This document shows positions 50,249 through 58,300 of a stretch of DNA of 64,000 nucleotides, piece by piece. Numbering within the stretch: position 1 is the first letter of the stretch; every line of letters starts with the position of its first letter. Below the pieces are notes generated by a model. It was not told where the DNA came from and made no database searches. It worked only from the letters and a program-made list of their open reading frames with translations. Source of the DNA: Acidimicrobiaceae bacterium (GTDB taxonomy: Bacteria > Actinomycetota > Acidimicrobiia > Acidimicrobiales > Ilumatobacteraceae). The position numbers and the translations under genes are program-made. Location: NCBI GenBank assembly GCA_020637235.1, contig JACJWG010000001.1, positions 310,001 through 374,000 on the forward strand, given 5' to 3'.

Positions 50249-50292
50249 GTTCAGCCGACGTTCAGGCGTCGTTCACTCGACCCTCGTAACGT
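50249..50292 (+). promoter_or_regulatory. PHO-box-like direct repeats and -10 box upstream of the pyruvate-kinase-like gene
   Basis: Three direct repeats with GTTCA at each start lie exactly 11 bp apart: GTTCAGCCGAC (50249), GTTCAGGCGTC (50260) and GTTCACTCGAC (50271). They are followed by TAACGT (50287-50292) as -10 box. The 11-nt period and GTTCA core are those of Streptomyces PhoP sites. The variable halves fit that consensus only in part. Confidence 0.5.
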
Positions 50293-50301
50293 CCGCGGCC
50301 G

Positions 50302-52131
50302 ATGCCCCCCGTGGTCGACCCGATGCTGCGCACACGAGCAGAACGCCAACTCCGCGAGGTGCGCGACCACCTCGAACGCGCCGAGCGACGGGAGCGACGC
50401 GCCATCGAGGCGGTGCACCCCGATCACCGCGCCTCGGCGGTCAACCTCGTGCACTACGTCGAGCTCCGACGCCACGACATCCGCGCGTTGCAGCTCGACC
50501 TGGCGTCGCTCGGCCTGTCGTCGCTCGGTCGGGCGGAGTCGGCAGTGATGCGCACGATCGACACGGTCCTCGAGGTGCTGGCGATGCTCGACGGGCGAAC
50601 CACCGCCGGTAATGCGACGACCGAGCCGGCGGACGGCAGCGCGAGCCTGACGCGCAACGCGCAGCGTCTGCTCGGACCGTCGCCGGCCGGCCGACGGACG
50701 CGGGTGATGGTGACCATGCCCGCGGAGGCAGCGACCGACGCCGAACTCGTCGATCGGCTGGTCCGCGCCGGCATGGACGTGGCGCGCATCAACACCGCGC
50801 ACGACGATCTCCGCACCTGGTCGCAGATGCACCAGCGGGTGCGCGATGCCGCGGCCCGTCACGGCCGCTCGGTGACGGTGGCGTACGACCTGGCCGGCCC
50901 CAAGTTGCGCACCGGTGCCCTGCGACCCGGCCCTCCGGTGATGCGCATCCGGCCCGCACGCGACGCGTTCGGCCGGGTGGTCAGCCCTGCCCGGCTGCTG
51001 CTCACCGGCAGCACATCACCCGAGGTCGCGCCGCCTGGCGACGTCGTGGTGGTGCCGGTCCAGGACGGGCGCTGGCCGGGTCGTCGGCGTGTCGGCGAGG
51101 AGATCCGCGTGGTGGACACCAGAGGTGCCTCCCGACGTTGGCGGGTCGTCGAGACCGGCGCCGCTGGGTGTCTCGTCACCGCCGAGCGCACCGCCTATCT
51201 GTCGACCGACCTGCACCTCGAGGTCGACGGCGCGGACGACGAGACCGCCATCGCCGATCTGGCACCGATCCCCGCCGCACACCGTGTGGCCCGCGGCGAC
51301 ACGGTGGTGGTGCGCGCATCGTCCGAGCCCGGCCTCCCCACGGGGCCAGGCGAGGAGCACGTCATCGGGTGCTCGCTGCCGGAGGTGCTCGCGCACGTGC
51401 GCGTGGGAGAGCGGATGTCGTTCGACGACGGAAAGCTCGGCGGGATCGTCCGGCGAGTCGACGTCGGCGAGGCGCACGTGGAGATCACCGAGGCGCGCTC
51501 CCACGTCGTGAAGTTGCGTGGCGAGAAGGGGATCAACCTTCCCGACACCGACCTCCCGACCGCGGCGCTCACCGATGCCGACGTCGCGGTGCTCGACGTG
51601 GTCGCCGCGCGGGCCGACCTGGTGTCGTTGTCGTTCGTCCGTCGCCCCGACGACGTGCTGCGGCTGCAGGACGAGCTCGTGGCTCGCGACGCGGGCGACA
51701 CGGGCATCGTGTTGAAGATCGAGAACGCGGCGGCGTTCGAACGGTTGCCCGAGTTGTTGCTCGTCGCGATGCGGAGCCGCCGGCTCGGCGTGATGATCGC
51801 CCGTGGCGACCTCGCCGTCGAGATCGGCTTCACGCGGATGGCCGAGGTGCAGGAGGAGATCCTGTGGCTGTGTGAGGCAGCCCACGTGCCCGTGATCTGG
51901 GCGACGCAGGTGCTCGACACGCTCGCTCGCACCGGTCAGGCGTCGCGGGCGGAGATCACCGACGCGGCGATGGGCGACCGGGCCGAGTGCGTGATGCTCA
52001 ACAAAGGGCCCTACATCACCGACGCGATCGAGGTGCTCCACTCGATCCTGGCGAGGATGCAGGAGCACCAGCAGAAGAAGCGGAGCCTCCTGCGCCGTCT
52101 GCGGTCGTGGGACCGCGAGCCGATCGGCTGA
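50302..52131 (+). CDS. Atypical pyruvate-kinase-like protein
   Basis: 609 aa, ATG 50302. An N-terminal helical domain of about 130 residues (RTRAERQLREVRDHLERAERRERRAIEAV) precedes a pyruvate kinase barrel and a B-domain. Motifs are recognisable but altered: ARINTAHDD (162-169) for RxNFSHG, DLAGPKLRTG (196-205) for DxxGPKIRTG, VLKIENAAAFERL with the catalytic Lys, MIARGDLAVEIG, VIWATQVLDTL and then LNKGPYITDAI where typical enzymes have LSGETA. The C-terminal allosteric domain is missing. It may be a divergent pyruvate kinase or a related phosphotransferase. A PHO-box-like repeat upstream hints at phosphate control. Confidence 0.7.
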   Translation: MPPVVDPMLRTRAERQLREVRDHLERAERRERRAIEAVHPDHRASAVNLVHYVELRRHDIRALQLDLASLGLSSLGRAESAVMRTIDTVLEVLAMLDGRTTAGNATTEPADGSASLTRNAQRLLGPSPAGRRTRVMVTMPAEAATDAELVDRLVRAGMDVARINTAHDDLRTWSQMHQRVRDAAARHGRSVTVAYDLAGPKLRTGALRPGPPVMRIRPARDAFGRVVSPARLLLTGSTSPEVAPPGDVVVVPVQDGRWPGRRRVGEEIRVVDTRGASRRWRVVETGAAGCLVTAERTAYLSTDLHLEVDGADDETAIADLAPIPAAHRVARGDTVVVRASSEPGLPTGPGEEHVIGCSLPEVLAHVRVGERMSFDDGKLGGIVRRVDVGEAHVEITEARSHVVKLRGEKGINLPDTDLPTAALTDADVAVLDVVAARADLVSLSFVRRPDDVLRLQDELVARDAGDTGIVLKIENAAAFERLPELLLVAMRSRRLGVMIARGDLAVEIGFTRMAEVQEEILWLCEAAHVPVIWATQVLDTLARTGQASRAEITDAAMGDRAECVMLNKGPYITDAIEVLHSILARMQEHQQKKRSLLRRLRSWDREPIG

Positions 52132-52138
52132 ACCCGGC

Positions 52139-52233
52139 CGTTCGTGAGCCGGATGCGCAGCCGGTGCGCATCGCGCTCACGGACCCCGGTCGTTCGTGAG
52201 CCGGATGCGCAGCCGGTGCGCATCGCGCTCACG
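52139..52233. terminator. Duplicated 43-bp hairpin (52-bp period) between convergent genes
   Basis: Two identical 43-bp units (52139-52181, 52191-52233) each fold with outer arms CGTGAGC / GCTCACG and inner arms GATGCGC / GCGCATC, separated by a 2x2 internal loop. They fill the 107 bp between the pyruvate-kinase-like stop and the L,D-transpeptidase stop, and would act as paired bidirectional terminators. Confidence 0.75.
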
Positions 52234-52238
52234 AAGGG

Positions 52239-54251
52239 TCAGTCGCGGACGATGACGGTCGAGCGCATCGGCATCGCGTCGGTACCCCAGATCATGTCCA
52301 TCGCCTGGTTGGTCACGCGCACGCAGCCGTGTGAGGCGGGGTAGTTGGGCACGCTGCTGTAGCCGTGCACCGCCACGCCGCCGACGAAGAAGCGCGGGCG
52401 GTAGAGGGTGCCGAGCGAACCCTCGTAGCGGGGCTGGTCGCTCACGCGGTACACCCGATGCGTGCCCGACGGGGTGATCGCCTTGTCCTGGATCTTGTTG
52501 CCGCGGCTGTCGGTCCAGGTGTAGGCGTAGTCGCCGCCGGTCGACACGTTGAGCACCCACTCGGCGCGACCACTGCGCACGATCATGCCGAGCTGTTCGC
52601 CCTTGTCGACGAGGAACAGGTCGCCACTGACGCCGGCGGTCGGTCGGCACTGCACGGCGTTGAGCGCCGTCGCGGTCGCTTCGTCGAGGTTGCCGCTCGC
52701 CGGGAGGTTGGTCCACTTCTGGAACGCCATCACGGCCTGACGGGTGGTGAGTCCGTACGACCCGTCGGCGGCGCTCAGCCAGTAGCCGAGGGCGAGCAGC
52801 CGCTGCTGGGCTCGGGCCACGGTGGCCGGGCTCGAGCCGGTGACGACCGCCCCGATCGCACCGTTGGGTGCCGACGGCGACGCGAGGCAGTCCTTACCCA
52901 CCGACGGTGACGCGTTCACCGGCACGCCGTGAGCCGGCGCGATCGGTGTCCCGAGGTAGTAGCCCGACACGTCGGCCACGAGATGCGCACCGGTCTGGGT
53001 GAACACGTCGAAGCCGCGAGTGGAGACCGCGACGGTGGCGTGGTTGGGCAGGGTCTGCGCGGCGCGGGTCGCGTTCAGCGTGCTCGTGCGCCGGCTCTTG
53101 TCGGTGGGGCTCGTCGAGCCGGCGGGCGACACCGTCACGTAGCCGCCGGCCAGGGTGTCGGTGATGGTGACGTTCATCGCGAGTGCCGCGACGTCCGGGC
53201 GACCGATCGCCGGGTGCGACTGCACCGCCACCTCGAGGTTCCACACGGGCAGCGGCATCGTAGCGGCACCGAGGGGGTTGAGCGCCTGGTCGCGGGTGTC
53301 GAGGAAGCGCGTGGGCCCGGCGAGCGGGACGAAGAGCCCGTCGGTCGACACCGCGGCGCCGGTCGCGGTCATCGTGCCGACGACGTCGACGACGAGGTGC
53401 CCGCCACCTTGGCTGAACACCAGGAAGTCGCCCTCGGCGTCGACCGGCACGATCACCTGGTTGGCGCTCACGTGGAACGGGCCGAGCGAGTTGAGGTTGG
53501 CGGCCAGCGGGCGCCCCGGCGCCGAGGTGGGGTACACGGTCCAGTACCCGGCGGCCGACCCGATCGCCGTGACGTTCAGCACCACGCTGCTGGCGCCGGC
53601 GGCCTCGGCGACGCGCACCTCGGTGGTGCTGCCGGCCCCGAGCAGGGCGAACTCGCGGGTGTCGAGCACCCGGCGAGGCGCGGCGAGGGGCTGGAAGCGG
53701 CCGGCGTCGGTGGCGCCGCTCAGGGCGTACGAGCCGAGCATGTCGACGATCACGTGCCCGCCACGCTGGCTGAACACGTCGACGGTGCCGTCGGCACCGA
53801 TCGGCACGGTGACCAGATTGGGCATCGCGAGATCGGCGCCGAGCAGCGCCGATCGCTCGTCGACGTTGAGGTTGGAGGCGGTCGGGATCGGGGCGCCGTG
53901 GGGGAACACGGTCCAGAACCCCTCGGCCGCCGGGCCGACGACGGTGACGTTGAGCACCGCGGCGCGGGCGGTGGCGGCATCGGGCAGCGGTGCGGCGCCG
54001 GTCACCTTCACCGACACCGTGCCGCCGGCAGGCAGCGGTCCACCCTGGTCGCGGGTGTCGAGCAGGCGCGTGGGGGCGGGCAGCGCGGCGAAGCGGGTGG
54101 TCTCACCGGCGGCGTCCGCGCTGGCGACCCCGAAGGCGAGGCCGCCGTTCGTCGGTGCGGGTACCAGCCCGGCGAGCGCAGCGGTCGTGGTGGCCAGCGT
54201 CAGGAGGCCGGCGAGCGCGAGGCGTCCCCTCGTCGTCGTTCGTGAGCGCAC
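52239..54251 (-). CDS. L,D-transpeptidase with LDTR repeats and peptidoglycan-binding domain
   Basis: 670 aa from GTG 54251. Order: signal peptide (RGRLALAGLLTLATTTAALAG), three LDTR-type beta repeats (PTRLLDTRDQGG ..., PRRVLDTREFA ..., PTRFLDTRDQA ...), a PG_binding_1 domain (VARAQQRLLALGYWLSAADGSYGLTTRQAVMAFQKWTNL) and a C-terminal YkuD domain. The catalytic motif is HGYSSVPNYPASHGCVRVTN, with Cys643. It would form 3-3 peptidoglycan cross-links or attach proteins to the wall. TACTCT (54264-54259, minus) ends 7 nt before the GTG, so the mRNA is probably leaderless. The repeats link it to the secreted protein at 14283. Confidence 0.9.
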   Translation of the reverse strand: MRSRTTTRGRLALAGLLTLATTTAALAGLVPAPTNGGLAFGVASADAAGETTRFAALPAPTRLLDTRDQGGPLPAGGTVSVKVTGAAPLPDAATARAAVLNVTVVGPAAEGFWTVFPHGAPIPTASNLNVDERSALLGADLAMPNLVTVPIGADGTVDVFSQRGGHVIVDMLGSYALSGATDAGRFQPLAAPRRVLDTREFALLGAGSTTEVRVAEAAGASSVVLNVTAIGSAAGYWTVYPTSAPGRPLAANLNSLGPFHVSANQVIVPVDAEGDFLVFSQGGGHLVVDVVGTMTATGAAVSTDGLFVPLAGPTRFLDTRDQALNPLGAATMPLPVWNLEVAVQSHPAIGRPDVAALAMNVTITDTLAGGYVTVSPAGSTSPTDKSRRTSTLNATRAAQTLPNHATVAVSTRGFDVFTQTGAHLVADVSGYYLGTPIAPAHGVPVNASPSVGKDCLASPSAPNGAIGAVVTGSSPATVARAQQRLLALGYWLSAADGSYGLTTRQAVMAFQKWTNLPASGNLDEATATALNAVQCRPTAGVSGDLFLVDKGEQLGMIVRSGRAEWVLNVSTGGDYAYTWTDSRGNKIQDKAITPSGTHRVYRVSDQPRYEGSLGTLYRPRFFVGGVAVHGYSSVPNYPASHGCVRVTNQAMDMIWGTDAMPMRSTVIVRD

Positions 54252-54325
54252 CCGACCGAGAGTAGCGGTGCGAGCGCTCGTCGCGACGGCGCGACAGGTG
54301 GGTGGCGCACCGGCATCGGCGCTCG

Positions 54326-55171
54326 TCAGCGTCGTGGCGGGCGGATACCGCGGAACTCCCAGTCGCCGCCGAGCGCGGTGGACAGCACCTCTTCGCTCTC
54401 GGTCGGCTGGGCGCCCACGTCGTCGCGGATCGGGGTCGGGCCGGTGACGACGGTGTTGGTGAGCGCGCCGAGGCCCTCCACCTCGACGGTGACCTCGTCG
54501 CCGGGCTGCACCGGGCGGCTGTTGGCCGGCGTGCCGCTGAAGATCATGTCGCCCGGCGACAAGGTGATGGTGCGCGCGAGGTCGGCCACCAGATAGTGCA
54601 TGTCCCAGGTCATCTCGTCGGTCGAACCGTCCTGGCGCACCTCGCCGTTCACGAGGGTGCGGATGCGCTTGCCGCGGAAGTCCCAGTCGGTGACGAGCGC
54701 CGGGCCGACGGGGCACAGCGTGTCGCTGCCCTTCACCCGCAGCATCGAACCGGCGTCGGTGTCGCGGAAGTCGTGCAGCCCGAAGTCGTTGCCGATGGTG
54801 TAGCCGGCGATGTAGTCGCCGGCCTCGGCGGGGGAGACGTTGCGGCAGGGACGTCCGATCACGATGACGACCTCGCCCTCGTAGTTGAGCCACCGACAAC
54901 GATCCGGCCGCACCACGTGGCCACGATGCCCGTTCAGGGCCGAGGTCGGCTTCTGGAAGTACGTGGGCGCCGGCGGCAACGACACCTGGAACTCCGTCAC
55001 ACGGCTGACGTGGTTGAGGTGGACGCACAGGATCTTCGACGGCTCGCTCGGCGGCAGGTAGATCGCGTCGCGCTCGGCGATGCGCCGGCCGTCCGGCGCG
55101 ACGAGTTCGTCGCCGTCGGCGACGACGGTCGCCACCGATCCGTCGAGCAGGATCCGGCTGGTGCGTGACAT
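54326..55171 (-). CDS. Fumarylacetoacetate hydrolase family protein
   Basis: 281 aa. KILCVHLNHVSRVTEF at the N-terminal side, YFQKPTSALNGHRGHVV, the metal-binding NYEGEVVIVIGRPCRNVSPAEAGDYIAGYTIGNDFGLHDF and MIFSGTPANSRPVQPGDEVTVEVEGLGALTNTV at the end are those of FAH-type hydrolases/isomerases (HpaG-like). They cleave or isomerise 2-oxo-3-enoate acids in aromatic catabolism. Stands alone, divergent from the 55335 gene. The substrate cannot be named. Confidence 0.88.
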   Translation of the reverse strand: MSRTSRILLDGSVATVVADGDELVAPDGRRIAERDAIYLPPSEPSKILCVHLNHVSRVTEFQVSLPPAPTYFQKPTSALNGHRGHVVRPDRCRWLNYEGEVVIVIGRPCRNVSPAEAGDYIAGYTIGNDFGLHDFRDTDAGSMLRVKGSDTLCPVGPALVTDWDFRGKRIRTLVNGEVRQDGSTDEMTWDMHYLVADLARTITLSPGDMIFSGTPANSRPVQPGDEVTVEVEGLGALTNTVVTGPTPIRDDVGAQPTESEEVLSTALGGDWEFRGIRPPRR

Positions 55172-55334
55172 GGACGGTGCTCCGGAGGCGACGCCCCGAC
55201 GGGGCCCTTGACGAGAACTTGAACCAGTGGCGCTACCGCGACCCCTGTCCGGTCACGTAGCGTAGTGAGCCTGGACGGAGCGCGGCGGATCCCTCGCGCC
55301 GTCCGATCGATCGTCCAGCGCGGGAGGTAGGCAG

Positions 55335-58300
55335 ATGCAGACGATGACACTGCAGCGCTCGTCGGCGCCCGTGCTCGTCGGCGGTGCCCGCGGGGCCGCG
55401 CTCGTCACGCTGAAGGTGCTGGCCGCGGTGGCCGTCACGGCCCTGGTGGTCGGGGTGATCGTCTTCGCCCGCAACGAGCACACCACGGCCGTCGACGCCG
55501 ACATCGGCACCACCTGGCTCTCGGCCGAGTCGGGTGGCCGCATCGCGCTCGTCGCCCCCCGTGCCGCACGGCCCAGCCTGTCCACCCAGCTCGTCGACGA
55601 CGAGGCGGCCTACGACCTCGCCGACCTCGGCGGACGGTTGGTGGTGCACGACCGGGTGGAGGGCGGGATCATCGTGTTCGACGCCGCGTCCGGCGTCGAA
55701 CTCGATCGTTTCGACGGCCCGGTCACCACCGACCCGCGCCCGGCCCTCGTGTCGGCGGGTGACCGCGCCTACGTGGTCGACGCCGATCGCGGCGAGGTGC
55801 GCGTCCTGGCGGGCGACACCCTGTCCGAGCCGCTCGCCCTCGACTTCGAACCGTCCGACTGGGCCGCAGGAGCCGACGGCTCGCTCTGGCTGGTCGATCG
55901 GGCGGGGCGGCGCCTCGTCCGATCCGACGGCACCGACCTCGCGCCGGTGGCCGGCGAGCTGAACGGTGACGACTTCGAGCTCACCGTGTTCGACGGCGAG
56001 CCGGCGGTCTACGAGCCGTCCACGGGCCGACTCCGGTGGCTGCGAGCCGGCACCAGTTTCGACGTGCCCGGCGCCGCCGGCGGCGGGGTCACGGCGCTCC
56101 TGGCCGAAGCGAACGCCGCGTCGGCGTGCCTGGTGGTCCTCACCCCCACTCGTGTGTCGTGTCACACCCGCGAGGGCGTGCTGTCCGACGTCGAGCTCGG
56201 CGGACCCGTGCCGGCGGACGGCGTCGTGGGTGGCGACGACGACGTCGTCGTGGTGGCGGTGACCGGTTCGTCGCAGCTGACGATCATCGACGTCGCGACC
56301 GGTGCGGTCACGACGGTCGAGCGGCGCGCACCGTCGGATCGCCGCCCGCTCGTACGCATCGTCGCCGGCACCGTGATGGTCGACGATCCCGGTTCGCGGT
56401 ACGCCTACACGATCACGTCGCCGACCGCGGAGCCGGTGGAGACCGACAAGCTGTCGCGGCGCACCGTGGTGATCACCAGTGACGGCACGCCCACCGAGGG
56501 CGGGCTCGGCAACGTCGACGCCGACGCCGAGGTGACCGGTGCGATCAACGGCGAGGCCGACGACACCCCGGCCGACGACGACGGACGCAACGACCCGCCG
56601 CTGCCCCGACCCGACCGGGCGACCACCCGCACGGGACGCGAGATCACCATCGACGTGCTGGCCAACGACGTCGACCCCGACGGCGACGCGCTGGCCGTGA
56701 TCGCCGTCGACCCGCTCTCGCCCGGCGACGGCACCACGTCGGTGCTCGGCGGGACCTCGGTGCGCTACGAGCCGCCGGAGGAGTCGTCGAACCGCACGAT
56801 CACCTTCGAGTATCAGGTGGCCGATCCCGGGGGCCTGGTCGCCGCCGCGACCGTCACCGTCGAGCTGATCGGTGACGGCAGCAATCGCGAGCCCGCCGCC
56901 GCCGACGACACGATCCAGACCCGCACCGGTAGCCCGGTCACCGTGCCGGTGCTGGCGAACGACCGCGACGCCGACGGCGATCCCCTGACGGTGGTGCTGG
57001 CCGAGGGCGCCGCGAACGGCACGCTCGCCGTCGACGGCGGTGTGCAGGTGCGCTACGAGCCCGAGGCCGGGTTCGTCGGCGAGGACTCGTTCGAGTACGA
57101 GGTGTCCGACGGCTACGGGGGCTCGGCGCGCGCCACCGTCACCGTCACCGTCACCGACGGCACCGCCGAGAACCGCCCGCCGACCGCGGTCGACGACCGC
57201 GTGTCGGTGCAGGCCGGTATCCCGTTCCAGCTCGATCCGCTGGCGAACGACAGCGACCCCGACGGCGACCGGATCACGCTCGAGCGGGTGACCCCGCTCG
57301 CCAACGTGCAGGTGGACATCGAGGGGACGACACTCCGGTTGCTGGCCGGCAGTGGTGTGTCCGGCCTGGTCGCGTTCTCGTACACGATCGCCGACGAGGC
57401 GGGCGCCGAGGCGAGCGCGCGCATCGTCGCGTTCGTCGAGCAGCCCGCCCAGGGCGAGCCGCCGGTCGCGATCGACGATCGCGCCACCACGTCGGCCGAG
57501 GCCACCATCGACGTGGTCGCCAACGACATCTCGCCCGACGGCAGCCAGCTGGTGGTCGATTCGTACACCCAGCCGACCTCCGGCTCGGTCGTGTCGATCT
57601 CGCCCACGGCACTGCGATTCACCCCGGCCGCCGGCTTCGTCGGCACCACCGTGTTCACCTACACCATCACCAACGCCACCGGTCTCGCCGACACGGCGAC
57701 GGTCACGGTGGAGGTGGTGCCCTCGTCGAACTCCGGTCCGGTGGCCGTCGACGACGTGGTGACGATCTACCAGGGCCAGTGGGCCGAGGTGCGTGCGCTC
57801 GCCAACGACCGGCACCCCGAGGGCCTGCCGATCGCGTACTCGGGCCTGCCGAGCGTGTCGGTGGGCAGTGCCCGCATCCTCGGCAACGGCGCGATCCGCT
57901 TCCAACCGCCGAACGACGACCTCACGACGTACGTCGTCGGCTACCGCATTCGTGACTCGCTCGATCGGACGGCGTCGGCCACGATCACCGTGCGCGTCGT
58001 CGCCTTGCCGGCGGTGAACCTGCTGCCGATCACCACCAACGACCTCGAGTCGGTCGCACCCGGCGGCGCGGTCGACATCGCCGTGCTGGCCAACGATCGT
58101 GATCCCGACGGTGGTGCGCTCACCCTCGTGTCGGTGACGAGCCCGAGCCGGGGACGCGCCGACCGCATCGGCAACGGCGTGCGCTACACGGCCCCGAACG
58201 ACGACGGCGGCGGTGTGGTGGTGTTCGGGTACACCGTCGTCGACGACGAGGGTGGCACGGCGATCGGGTCGGTGAGCGTGCAGATCGCACTCCGGCCGAA

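Noticed and set aside
55233..57905. 890-aa minus-strand frame opposite the cadherin-like protein
   Set aside because: Shadow of repeated domains; the plus-strand frame shows regular domain structure.
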